From Bacillus sp. AFS088145 (lineage in GTDB: Bacteria > Bacillota > Bacilli > Bacillales > Bacillaceae_G), in NCBI RefSeq assembly GCF_002564465.1, contig NZ_NUUX01000025.1, positions 33,967 through 97,966 of the forward strand: a DNA stretch of 64,000 bases, read 5' to 3'. Positions 28,548 to 36,739 of this stretch are shown here, piece by piece (position 1 is the stretch's first letter; each line of letters starts with the position of its first letter). Under the pieces are notes generated by a model. It was not told where the DNA came from. It saw only the letters and a list, made by a program, of their open reading frames with translations, and ran no database searches. A program made the position numbers and the translations under genes.

Positions 28548-29573
28548 TTATGTAAAATATTGAATTTCTCCATTAGGAAAATACTTTTTTATATAACCCG
28601 AAATGGTCTCTTCAATTGAAGCAGCCTCTTCCTTTTGATAAACATATTTTCCAATGCCATATTTGCCCCATTTATATTTCCTTTTCTCTTCATCCATTTC
28701 AAGTTTAGTATTAGGATACCTTTCTAAAATCACCTTTTTGGCAGGCTTAGTAAATCGATGCTGTATAAGTTCAAATGTCATCTTCTCATTTGCCAATTCA
28801 CCTAATGCATCTTTTAATCGAATAAAAAGCTCCTCATAGCCCTCTTCCCAATCTTCATGCATATAAATAGGTGCAACAATAAACCCAAATGGATATCCTG
28901 CATATGCAACTTTTTTGGCGGCTTCTATTCTCTCATCAAATGAGCCTGTTCCAGGTTCGAAGTTTTTGATAACATATCTAGAATTTATACTAAATCGAAA
29001 TGTTGTTTTTCCATTATGTTTTGCATCAAGTAAATGATCTACATGTGGAAATTTCGTTACAAATCGTAAACGACCGTATTCTGTTTCACCAATAAATTCA
29101 ATCGTTTTCTTAAGAGAATGTGTTAAATAATCTATGCCAACTATATCAGAAGTACAAGCAGCCTCAAACCGTGTAATCTCAGGCTCGCGTTCCTTTATAT
29201 ATTTCTGGGCTTGCTCAAAAATATCCTCTAAATTTACATATACCCGAATATAAGGCTTGGAACCAAGCGTTGTTTGTAAGTAGCAATAATGACAATGCCC
29301 CATACAGCCAGTAGCAAGAGGAATTGCATATTCCGCTGAAGGTTTAGATGTTTCAAACTTTAAAGTCTTACGCAACCCAACTACTAAAGTAGACTTAGCG
29401 ATTCGGTATTTTTCGACATCATTTTCACCAGGTAAATTTCGAATTTGATTATGAGATGTTGTTTCTCTTATTTCTAAACCCATCTGCTCAAATTTCTCCT
29501 TTAATTCCTTTCCTAACGGATACTCTAAAGCTTGGGGCTCGAAATAAACAAGCTTTGGTATAAAAGGCTTCAT
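28548..29573 (-). CDS. splB: Spore photoproduct lyase (radical SAM)
   Basis: 341 aa from the ATG at 29573, with GGAG sites just upstream. The radical-SAM cluster motif CMGHCHYC is present, and the conserved hydrogen-atom donor cysteine is in AACTSDIVGID. In the family it directly reverses the thymine dimer 'spore photoproduct' during germination using SAM and a [4Fe-4S] cluster. No splA lies beside it, unlike in B. subtilis. It sits alone between mntR and a broken gene. Confidence 0.96.
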   Translation of the reverse strand: MKPFIPKLVYFEPQALEYPLGKELKEKFEQMGLEIRETTSHNQIRNLPGENDVEKYRIAKSTLVVGLRKTLKFETSKPSAEYAIPLATGCMGHCHYCYLQTTLGSKPYIRVYVNLEDIFEQAQKYIKEREPEITRFEAACTSDIVGIDYLTHSLKKTIEFIGETEYGRLRFVTKFPHVDHLLDAKHNGKTTFRFSINSRYVIKNFEPGTGSFDERIEAAKKVAYAGYPFGFIVAPIYMHEDWEEGYEELFIRLKDALGELANEKMTFELIQHRFTKPAKKVILERYPNTKLEMDEEKRKYKWGKYGIGKYVYQKEEAASIEETISGYIKKYFPNGEIQYFT

Positions 29574-29742
29574 ATAATCTACTCCTTCTCCACTTTTTTG
29601 TTTAGTATTAACCATGATAATAATTAAAACAGTGGAAAAGGTAGGAAGTTTCTCTTGTGATGCTCTAATGCACCTAACGGATATTTTATGGTAAAGTTAA
29701 TTTTAGATTAAAAACAGGGGGATTATTTTATGGGAGAAACAA

Positions 29743-30222
29743 ATGAAATTTAAAACAAAAATACTCTTAGTAGCTGCTACGTTAACCGCTATATCATTAG
29801 GATTTTATTAGGATATCCTAAATGTACATAAAAAAGAAAATAAAATTAAAGCTTTCACTACTAAAGTCAGTAAACCAACTCCAGACCCTAATCCACTTAA
29901 GGAGCATACATATGGATTGGTTAAGATGTATATTAGGGAAGGTCATTTACATAAAGGGGATCATGTTCGTGTTGGATTCACGAATTATGATGCGGTTAAT
30001 GGTGCTGATATACATGTAGAATTACGCAACAAGGATGATAAACTGATTGATATTCAGGATACAGGACTGGGTGATTATAAAAATGACACCCTTGTATTTA
30101 AAGAGCTGAAAGAACCTGGGGAGTACCATTTAGATATAGGTATCCAAATGGACCTTTTAAACGCACGATGGGCAGGAAAAGAGTATCAACAATTTAGATA
30201 TGACGGAATAATTGTTGATTAG
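29743..30222 (+). pseudogene. Secreted-protein gene interrupted by an in-frame TAG
   Basis: From the ATG at 29743 (GGGAGAAAC upstream) the frame encodes a signal sequence KILLVAATLTAISLGFY. An amber codon at 29809-29811 follows, after which the same frame runs on without stops for 136 codons to 30222. The C-terminal part (VKMYIREGHLHKGDHVRVGF; DIHVELRNKDDK; FKELKEPGEYHLDIGI) looks like a beta-rich extracellular domain. I do not recognise the family. A single base change would restore a protein of about 160 aa. It could be a nonsense mutation, a sequencing error, or rarely read through. Confidence 0.7.
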
Positions 30223-30247
30223 AAAACAATTCATTTATTAAATGTGA

Positions 30248-30274
30248 AGGTGAAGAATAGATTCTCCACCTATT
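30248..30274 (+). terminator. Terminator downstream of the interrupted gene
   Basis: AGGTG-AGAAT pairs with ATTCT-CACCT (one mismatch) with a tight loop, followed by ATTTTATT, 26 nt after the stop of the interrupted secreted-protein gene. It suggests that gene was an independent transcription unit. Confidence 0.55.
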
Positions 30275-30467
30275 TTATTCCCACTCAATAGTGCAATAAG
30301 TTCCATAAGCAACATGTTTGTCAATTAATTCTCTTACATACTTTTCAGATAATTTACCGCTTTATTAAAAAAATTGATTTAGAAAGATTTACGATTAAAA
30401 CCCATTTACGATATAAAGCTTTACCATCCCAATAACGCGGTCTTCCTTTTACACGGTTATTAATCAT
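30275..30467 (-). pseudogene. Decayed coding fragment in two frames
   Basis: On the minus strand a 37-codon stretch (start at 30467, beginning MINNRVKGRPRYWDGK) stops at 30354. A second frame, offset by one, continues at about 30357 as GKLSEKYVRELIDKHV and ends IEWE-stop at 30275. The composition looks protein-like and the pieces are adjacent, suggesting a frameshifted remnant of a small gene. No family was recognised. Confidence 0.3.
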
Positions 30468-30616
30468 CGGGAAAAACAGGATGGATCTATTTAAAAAGTA
30501 TTAATTTTAATGGAATTACGCTACATTTCGGCGGTTACATTAAAATTTTGCGTTCAATATGACTTATATTATGCCTTAATCCCGCCAGGATACCCTTAGC
30601 CGTATTGGTATATTTT

Positions 30617-30970
30617 TGGTTTAATTGCGGTTTTCGTGTTTTTATTTGCGATTTTCGAAATTTAATTGCACTTTTGCCTTTTTTAATTGCGGTTATCGAA
30701 TTTTAATTGTACTTTTGCCTTTTTTATTTGCACTTCTACATTTATTTGTACTCTTCCGACCTTTAATTGCGGCCTCTCAGTTTTTATTTGCACTCTTACG
30801 ACCTTTATTTGCCCCTCTCAGTTTTTATTTGCACTCTTACAGCTTTTATTTGCAGCCTCTCAGTTTTTATTTGCTCTCTTACGACCTTTATTTGCGCCTC
30901 CCAGTTTTTATTGCACTTTTTCTCCCTCATACCTACAGCTCAATTTTCATTTGCATCCTTACTTCTTTTA
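30617..30970. repeat. Tandem array of about sixteen 20-22-bp units
   Basis: The plus strand repeats a core TTTATTTGC or TTTAATTGC followed by a variable 11-12 bp, about 16 times. In the right half two unit types alternate (ATTTGCACTCTTACGACCTTT and ATTTGCCCCTCTCAGTTTTT), giving a higher-order period near 41 bp. All three plus-strand frames stay open across it, which is a product of the repetition. The period is about two DNA helical turns, with T-tracts in phase. The stretch 30468-30616 before it shows nothing recognisable. Confidence 0.85.
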
Positions 30971-30995
30971 TTAACCCCCTCAATGCCCAAAAAAA

Positions 30996-31015
30996 GAAAG
31001 CCAAAAAAGGCTTTC
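30996..31015 (-). terminator. Intrinsic terminator of lipM
   Basis: GAAAGCC / GGCTTTC, perfect 7-bp stem with an A6 loop, followed on the minus strand by seven T. It lies 9 nt past the lipM stop. Confidence 0.8.
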
Positions 31016-31024
31016 AATAAAAAA

Positions 31025-31858
31025 CTACTTACGTAAATTCCATTCCGCAGTATTATATTTAGTAGCAGCTAATTCCAGTACTTCCTCCTCTTGAGCCTCT
31101 GTTAATTCATAAGGCACCAACTCAATATCTAATCCAATTTCGAAGCCTTTTTCAAATGCTTCATACAAGTCAGCCATTGTTTTAGGAGTAGTACTTTCTG
31201 CATTGATCCATGTTGCACGATCTAAGAATCGTTTTTTCATTCTTTCTCTCACTGCGTCAGAAGAGAAAATATATAAGTCATATAACATATCAACATCAAT
31301 ATTTAAAGGAATTGAACCGTGCTGAAGAATTGAGCCCTTTTGTCTCGTTTGAGCACTTCCAGCAATTTTTTTATCATTTACAACAACTTCATACCATGAT
31401 GGCGCATCAAAGCAAACGGCACTTGCTGGGTTTTTTAATTCGTTTTTTTCTTCAGCAGTTTTTGGTACAGAAAATGAAGCATCTAAACCAAGTAGCTTGT
31501 ACCCTTCTAAAATTCCCATTGAAATCACTCGATATGCTTCTGTAACAGATACAGGCATATTTGGGTAGCTTTCAGGTACAATTACGCTATAAGTTAATTC
31601 ATCGTGATGAAGTACGCTTCTTCCACCAGTTTGGCGTCTTACGAAATCACCATTGTATTTTTTTAATGCATCTAAACTTATTTCTTGGTTTTTTTGGAAA
31701 TATCCGATTGTTACAGTAGGATTTTCCCATTCATAGAAACGCAGTGTTGGAAGAAAACCTTCTTCACTTTGCCACTTGATTAGGCATTCATCAAGAGCCA
31801 TATTATAGCTACCTGATTTTACTCCGCTATTAATAAAATTCCACTTTGTCTTTGTCAT
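31025..31858 (-). CDS. lipM: LipM, octanoyl-[ACP]:GcvH octanoyltransferase
   Basis: 277 aa, matching LipM (278 in B. subtilis). Motifs: NMALDECL, VRRQTGGRSVLHHDELTYSV (biotin/lipoyl-ligase fold), the catalytic cysteine in AVCFDAPSWYE (about residue 149) and KIAGSAQTRQKGSILQHGS. It transfers octanoate from acyl carrier protein to the H protein of glycine cleavage, the entry point of lipoate assembly. Divergent from yqhL; functionally tied to the gcv genes at 49.6-53.5 kb. RBS AGGAGA. Confidence 0.96.
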   Translation of the reverse strand: MTKTKWNFINSGVKSGSYNMALDECLIKWQSEEGFLPTLRFYEWENPTVTIGYFQKNQEISLDALKKYNGDFVRRQTGGRSVLHHDELTYSVIVPESYPNMPVSVTEAYRVISMGILEGYKLLGLDASFSVPKTAEEKNELKNPASAVCFDAPSWYEVVVNDKKIAGSAQTRQKGSILQHGSIPLNIDVDMLYDLYIFSSDAVRERMKKRFLDRATWINAESTTPKTMADLYEAFEKGFEIGLDIELVPYELTEAQEEEVLELAATKYNTAEWNLRK

Positions 31859-31973
31859 GTTGAAAATCTCCTCATTTTTCGATAAATTTTTACTTTTTTA
31901 ATGAAAGTTTCTTGCACAATCCTACTAGAGAATTATAATAAGATAAGTAGGTAATTGAAAGGTGTTGAAAAAT

Positions 31974-32357
31974 TTGAGTCAGTTTTTACCAATAATTTTT
32001 GTCGTACTAGGTATCATTGTATACTCAACAGTTATGTATTTCTACCAAAAACGTTTAATTAAAACGTTAACTGAGGAAGAATTTCGTGCTGGCTACCGTA
32101 AATCTCAGCTAATTGACTTACGTGATCAAGAAGATTTTAAGAACGGCCATATATTAGGTGCTCGAAATATTCCGTTCGCACAATTAAAAACGCGTTCAAA
32201 AGAAATTCGTAAAGATCAGGCAGTCTATTTATATGATCAAATGGGCGTTCGTCCTGGACAAGCTGCACGTATTTTACGTAAACAAGGTGTAACAGAACTT
32301 TACCAACTTAAGGGCGGATACAAACTTTGGTCTGGTAAAATTAAAAAAGGTTTATAA
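31974..32357 (+). CDS. yqhL: YqhL-like membrane-anchored rhodanese domain, cysteine missing
   Basis: 127 aa from a TTG at 31974, chosen for AAAGGTG 8 nt upstream; a GTG at 31962 would add four residues. An N-terminal helix (FLPIIFVVLGIIVYSTVMYF) anchors a cytoplasmic rhodanese domain (QLIDLRDQEDFKNGHILGARNIP ... LKGGYKLWSGKI). Where active rhodaneses have Cys in the loop, this reads YLYDQMGVRPGQAA, an Asp. It is therefore unlikely to transfer sulfur by the usual persulfide route and may bind a ligand or partner. Confidence 0.88.
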   Translation: MSQFLPIIFVVLGIIVYSTVMYFYQKRLIKTLTEEEFRAGYRKSQLIDLRDQEDFKNGHILGARNIPFAQLKTRSKEIRKDQAVYLYDQMGVRPGQAARILRKQGVTELYQLKGGYKLWSGKIKKGL

Positions 32358-32378
32358 TCCATATTTAATTTAAATGAA

Positions 32379-32410
32379 AAAAACTACTTCATTTTTATGA
32401 AGTAGTTTTT
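32379..32410. terminator. Bidirectional terminator between yqhL and the cyclophilin gene
   Basis: Perfect 14-bp stem AAAAACTACTTCAT / ATGAAGTAGTTTTT with a T4 loop, placed between the convergent yqhL and cyclophilin genes. Confidence 0.85.
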
Positions 32411-32452
32411 GCGTTTTATATAGAAGTCATTAAAACCAAGCTCAGGACAAGT

Positions 32453-33088
32453 TTATTCTTTATGAGTTTTTGGTTTAGCGTATTTCTCGCCTTTTGTATC
32501 GACCTTTATGGACTCGATGATGACTGGAGTAACAGGTTTTTCCATTGAATCCACTTCAACTGCGTCTATTTTCTTAACAATATCGATTCCTTCTGTCACT
32601 TTACCAAATGAAGCATATTGCCCATCAAGGTCAGGTGTATCGTTTGCCATTATGAAAAATTGACTTCCAGCACTATTTGGATCACCAGTTCGTGCCATAG
32701 ATAGTACACCTGTTGTATGTTTTAAGTTATTTTTAAAGCCGTTTGATGTAAATTCACCATCAATTGCATATCCTGGGCCACCGCCACCAGTTCCCTCAGG
32801 GTCGCCACCTTGAATTACGAAGTCTCTAACAACTCGATGGAATGTTAATCCATTATAAAATCCTTTGTTTGCTAGTGAAATAAAATTATCTACTGTATTT
32901 GGTGCAATATTAGGATATAATTCAGCTTTAATGACACCGTAATCCTTTACCTTTATTGTTGCTATTGGTAATTTCCCATGTTTTTTACCATTTGCAGATT
33001 TTTCATTATTGTTACCACATGCTGCTAATAAGCTGATTGTTAATACAAGACAGCTTATTAAAATTGCCCTAATCGATCTTTTTAACAT
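32453..33088 (-). CDS. Lipoprotein cyclophilin-type peptidyl-prolyl isomerase
   Basis: 211 aa from the ATG at 33088 (GGGGGAGAAGG upstream). The signal peptide ends in a lipobox LLAACG, so the mature protein is lipid-anchored outside the membrane. The cyclophilin domain (about 40-200) has FHRVVRDFVIQGGDPEGTGGGG, ARTGDPNSAGSQFFI and DGQYASFGKV. It should catalyse prolyl isomerisation in secreted proteins. It stands alone between terminators. Confidence 0.93.
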   Translation of the reverse strand: MLKRSIRAILISCLVLTISLLAACGNNNEKSANGKKHGKLPIATIKVKDYGVIKAELYPNIAPNTVDNFISLANKGFYNGLTFHRVVRDFVIQGGDPEGTGGGGPGYAIDGEFTSNGFKNNLKHTTGVLSMARTGDPNSAGSQFFIMANDTPDLDGQYASFGKVTEGIDIVKKIDAVEVDSMEKPVTPVIIESIKVDTKGEKYAKPKTHKE

Positions 33089-33204
33089 TTTTCCTTCTCC
33101 CCCTCTTTCATTTTTTAGTTTACCAAATTTGACCATGTATTTTCTATAGTTTCGAAAAATTGGGAATTTTTACACAGACCGAGTTAGTTCACATAAATAT
33201 TAAA

Positions 33205-33239
33205 AAACTGCTATTCAAATACGAAATGAATAGCAGTTT
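33205..33239 (-). terminator. Intrinsic terminator of the MMPL exporter gene
   Basis: Perfect 12-bp stem AAACTGCTATTC / GAATAGCAGTTT with an 11-nt loop and a T-run on the minus strand, 12 nt past the exporter stop. Confidence 0.85.
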
Positions 33240-33251
33240 CTCTTAATTTAT

Positions 33252-35483
33252 TTATCCAACTCGTTTAGATGGTTCATCGATTTTATTTTTAGCAAATGGA
33301 AACCACCAATTCCATTTTCCAAATAACTGCATTAAGCTTGGAACTAAAACTAAACGAACGATTGTAGCATCCAAGAAAATGGCAATAGCAATCCCGATTC
33401 CCATCTGTTTAACAGGTACCATATCTGTAAAAGCAAATGCTCCTGTAATAACAATCATAATGGATGCCGCTGATGTGATAATACGGCTCGTCGATACTAA
33501 CCCTTCTCTTGTTGAATAAGTATTATCTCCCGATTCATAGTATAGCTCTTGCATTCTCGACATTAAAAATACTTCATAGTCCATACTTAAACCGAAAACT
33601 AAACCAAAGACAAACACTGGCAAAATCAACATGATATCAGATTGAGGTAAGCCAAAATTACCACCTTGGAATAACCAAGTAATGATTCCAAACGTTGCAC
33701 TTAAAGATAATACATTCATTAAGATCGCTTTGATTGGAATGATCATGGACCTAAATGCAATCATTAATATGATAAAAGTACTAACCATAATCACAAGTAA
33801 ACCGTATACAATATTATTTGTAATCTCATCAAATAATTCTTGTTCAAATTTCACTTGACCACCGACAGTATAATTAAGTCCTTCAATTTTCCCATTGTAT
33901 TTATCTTCAAAATCTCTTACCCATTGCTTCCCTTTTTCTGATTTTGGATCAGAATTCAAGAATACTTGAATATAAGTTTTATTCTTTTTAATATAGGCAT
34001 CAATAGCAGGCTGAATTTTTGATGCGTTTGGAGATTTTAAAGCAGGTAATAATTGCTGAGCGTTTAAATTAACTGCATTCAACACACTTTTAACTTCATA
34101 AACATTCTTGTCATCTTCAAGCTTTTTCTGTACTTTATCTAATGCGTTTACATTATTTTGCTTTAAAAAGTCAGTATTAGATTCTAGTACAATTGAGACC
34201 GTTCCATGTTTTTGAGCTTCCGGAAGAAAAGCTTTTTGATATTTTTCATAATTAATTCTCGACGTTGCATCCTTTGGTAATGCATCAATTGTAGGTATAT
34301 TTAGGTGCACATCTCTAATTGGAATGACGAAAAGACCTAAAATGATTAATGATGTTAGTGCCATGATGATCGGTCTTTTCATAACGAAATTTGCGAACTT
34401 TCTCCAAACTGCTTGTTGCTGGTCTTGGCTTCGATTCGCAATCGATTTTAACGTACCTTTATTAATATTTTTACCAAGAGCAGAAAGTACTGCTGGTAAT
34501 AGGGTTAATGATAAAAATAAACTAACTAATACAACAACTGCACCACTTATTGCAACACTTCTAAATAAATCAATATTTATGAAGTACAGAGCTGATAATC
34601 CAATAAATACGCAAATACCAGAAAAAATAATCGCTCTACCTGCAGTTGCAAACGTTACACTAATTGCTTCTTTCACTGATGAATGATTCTGTAATTCAGT
34701 TTTATAACGGCTTACGAATAATAAGGCAAAATCGATTGATAGTGCTAATCCAATCATCGGTGCAACATTTAAGACAAAGATTGATAAATCAACATGCTTA
34801 CCTATAAAGAATAAAATTCCAAATGTACTTAAAATACTAATCATACCGATTATAATTGGAATCGCAGATGCAACTAAACTTCCAAATGCAAAAAATAGGA
34901 CGATAAACGCAATCGGTACACCAATCATTTCTGCTTTCTTTAAGTCATCTTGACTAGTTTTATTCATTACATCACTAATGATTGTAAATCCAGTTGTTCC
35001 TACCTTTACAGTATCATCTGAAAAAGACTCTACTTTTTTTGCAAATTTATTGTTTAGATCAACAAGCTTATCGTGATCCTTCTCATTGAATAATAGAGAT
35101 AAGTAGGCAATATTATCTTTTTTCATACCCGGATTCATTAGAGGGTGATGAAATTGTTTTATATTCTTTTCTTTTTGAACTTCCTTCACAATCCGTTCAA
35201 TATCAGATTGGAATTCGGCGTTAGAGGCACCCTTTTTCCGCTCAAGTATGATGATGAGTGAATCTGGCGATTGTTCAAATTCTTTTTCTAGTACATTCTT
35301 AGCTTTTTCATACTCTCCAGGTGTCCTAAAACCATCTCCATCTAAAATGCCAGGTAAATGCTTCGAATAAATACCTAGAATGATTGAAAATATAGCTAAA
35401 ATTGCAATAACAATATACCGGAATTGATAAATCGATCGACCCACCTTTTTCCAAGCACTATTTTCACTTACTGTACTTTTCAT
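33252..35483 (-). CDS. MMPL/RND-family membrane exporter
   Basis: 743 aa. Two homologous halves each have one membrane helix, an extracytoplasmic domain (about 40-185 and 395-540) and a bundle of five helices. Signature segments are APMIGLALSIDFALLFVSRY (first half) and PVFVFGLVFGLSMDYEVFLM (second half), carrying the Asp residues expected for proton relay. The B. subtilis relative is YdfJ. Such pumps move lipids, siderophores or drugs; the substrate cannot be deduced. Strong AAGGAGTGG ribosome site. No adjacent regulator. Confidence 0.9.
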   Translation of the reverse strand: MKSTVSENSAWKKVGRSIYQFRYIVIAILAIFSIILGIYSKHLPGILDGDGFRTPGEYEKAKNVLEKEFEQSPDSLIIILERKKGASNAEFQSDIERIVKEVQKEKNIKQFHHPLMNPGMKKDNIAYLSLLFNEKDHDKLVDLNNKFAKKVESFSDDTVKVGTTGFTIISDVMNKTSQDDLKKAEMIGVPIAFIVLFFAFGSLVASAIPIIIGMISILSTFGILFFIGKHVDLSIFVLNVAPMIGLALSIDFALLFVSRYKTELQNHSSVKEAISVTFATAGRAIIFSGICVFIGLSALYFINIDLFRSVAISGAVVVLVSLFLSLTLLPAVLSALGKNINKGTLKSIANRSQDQQQAVWRKFANFVMKRPIIMALTSLIILGLFVIPIRDVHLNIPTIDALPKDATSRINYEKYQKAFLPEAQKHGTVSIVLESNTDFLKQNNVNALDKVQKKLEDDKNVYEVKSVLNAVNLNAQQLLPALKSPNASKIQPAIDAYIKKNKTYIQVFLNSDPKSEKGKQWVRDFEDKYNGKIEGLNYTVGGQVKFEQELFDEITNNIVYGLLVIMVSTFIILMIAFRSMIIPIKAILMNVLSLSATFGIITWLFQGGNFGLPQSDIMLILPVFVFGLVFGLSMDYEVFLMSRMQELYYESGDNTYSTREGLVSTSRIITSAASIMIVITGAFAFTDMVPVKQMGIGIAIAIFLDATIVRLVLVPSLMQLFGKWNWWFPFAKNKIDEPSKRVG

Positions 35484-35687
35484 TTTTCCACTCCTTATTT
35501 ACATATCCTACCAATATCTTATCAAACTGATGTAAATTCGCCTATTGATTTATATTTTGAGTCAGAAAAAAGAGAAAGATTACTCTCCAAGTGAAGTCTT
35601 AAGGCAAAGGAGTAATTGCACTTCCTAATAATGGCCACCCGTCGAATGAACTACCTCGATGCCAATTGATCTTTTCTTAATGTGTAA

Positions 35688-35730
35688 AAAAACGCCCATA
35701 ATATAAATCAATTGATTTATATTAGAGCGT
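35688..35730 (-). terminator. Terminator of the PAP2-like gene
   Basis: A nested stem, AACGC/GCGTT outside and AATATAAATC/GATTTATATT inside, with an AATT loop. On the minus strand a TTTTTTT run follows. The rest of 35484-35687 shows no feature. Confidence 0.7.
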
Positions 35731-36155
35731 TAAAATTTTGAAACTATGATGGCAATGATGATTCCAATTAATGCTCCAACAACAACCTCATATGAAGTAT
35801 GACCTACTAGTTCATTTAATGCTTTATAATTTTTAATTCTTCCATGAAAAAAATCATTTAATAACTTTGCGTGTTTACTTACTGCCAATCTTACACCTGA
35901 AGCATCATACATAATAATCGTCGCAAAAATTGCTGAGATTGCGAAAGTAACATTTCCAAAACCTTCTGTTAATCCAACACTTAATGCTAATCCAGTAACT
36001 GTTGAGGAATGTGAACTTGGCATACCACCAGAAGCAAAAAACTTAGATATATCAAATTCTTTTTCTTTAAATAAATGGATAATGACCTTTAAAAACTGCG
36101 CAATAAACCACGCTATAATAGCTGAAATTAATGGCTCGTTATGAAGAATTGTCAA
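35730..36155 (-). CDS. Divergent PAP2 family (DUF212, YuiD-like) membrane protein
   Basis: 141 aa starting at TTG with AAAGGAGG 6 nt upstream. About four membrane helices. The conserved GGMPSSHSSTVTGLA (about 43-57) corresponds to the phosphatase motif SGHS-like region, and MIMYDASGVRLAVSKHAKLLN follows. Family members resemble lipid phosphatases but lack the full classical PAP2 motif set, so activity is uncertain. Confidence 0.88.
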   Translation of the reverse strand: MTILHNEPLISAIIAWFIAQFLKVIIHLFKEKEFDISKFFASGGMPSSHSSTVTGLALSVGLTEGFGNVTFAISAIFATIIMYDASGVRLAVSKHAKLLNDFFHGRIKNYKALNELVGHTSYEVVVGALIGIIIAIIVSKF

Positions 36156-36473
36156 AAGGAACCTCCTTTAAGTGTAACTAATTGTTATTCCATTATTATC
36201 TTTCTTAAATAATTGTATATTCATTAATAGCTTATAAGAACAAAATTATTTTTGTTAAATATTAAAATGTAAAACAGATCTTTACTTTTGTATCAATATT
36301 ATTATGTTTTTTACTTATTATTTTTATTTAATAGTTGACATATAATGGAGAATTTCAATCACATAATACAAGATTATGAAATATATAAATTTTTAATAAA
36401 TTATCATTTTTGAAATTGACAATTCATATAATTCTGATAGACTTAGTTGTAATTAAATTCTAGGAGGAAGCTC
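36156..36473. other. AT-rich intergenic region upstream of yezD/cysH
   Basis: About 320 bp, no ORF, with the yezD promoter at its right end. I looked for a SAM riboswitch, which often controls sulfur genes, and saw no matching conserved core. Confidence 0.5.
36416..36443 (+). promoter_or_regulatory. Promoter for yezD and the sulfate operon
   Basis: TTGACA (36416-36421), a 16-nt spacer and an extended -10 TG-A-TAGACT (TG at 36435, hexamer 36438-36443). The transcript would begin about 25 nt ahead of the yezD ATG. In Bacillus such operons are often under CymR control; I cannot confirm an operator here. Confidence 0.6.
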
Positions 36474-36617
36474 ATGAGCCAAACCAACGACTTAACACCC
36501 ATCATTGAGGTCGTGGAATCGTTACTTAATGGTTTAAGATTTGGAACAATCACATTAGTCGTTCAAGATGGGAGAATTATTCAAGTAGAAAAGCAAGAAA
36601 AAATACGATTAAAGTAA
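36474..36617 (+). CDS. YezD-like DUF2292 small protein
   Basis: 47 aa from an ATG with AGGAGGAAG upstream. Sequence pattern PIIEVVESLLNGLRFGTITLVVQDGRIIQVEKQEKIRL matches DUF2292 in order: short helix, FGTITLVVQDG strand pair, and QVEKQEKIR. The same family is found near sulfur or cysteine genes in other Bacillaceae, and here it heads the cysH operon. Function is unknown. Confidence 0.85.
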   Translation: MSQTNDLTPIIEVVESLLNGLRFGTITLVVQDGRIIQVEKQEKIRLK

Positions 36618-36646
36618 ATATGTTCCTGCTGACTAGAAAAACTAGA

Positions 36647-36699
36647 GGCAGCTCAAGTCTACGTATGAAAAATGTAGATTTGAGCTGCCTTTTCTTTTT
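36647..36699 (+). terminator. Strong hairpin/terminator between yezD and cysH
   Basis: GGCAGCTCAA (36647-36656) pairs perfectly with TTGAGCTGCC (36680-36689); a further TCTAC/GTAGA pair lies inside. The run TTTTCTTTTT follows. It stands 29 nt after yezD and 40 nt before cysH, and no obvious second promoter separates it from cysH, so partial termination or attenuation is possible. Confidence 0.8.
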
Positions 36700-36739
36700 A
36701 GGATAACTTGGCTTCTTTAGTCAATTGGAGGAAAAGAAA

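Noticed and set aside
30617..30970. CRISPR array
   Set aside because: Units of 20-22 bp with recurrent, non-unique 11-12-bp inserts do not fit repeat-spacer structure, and no cas genes are present.
30625..31036. Three overlapping plus-strand ORFs of about 90-130 codons rich in F, L, S, C and Y
   Set aside because: They lie on a tandem repeat that is free of stops in all three frames, have no ribosome sites, and run into the lipM terminator. They are a by-product of the repeat.
36156..36739. SAM (S-box) riboswitch ahead of the sulfate operon
   Set aside because: No S-box core was seen; the only strong structure is the terminator hairpin after yezD.
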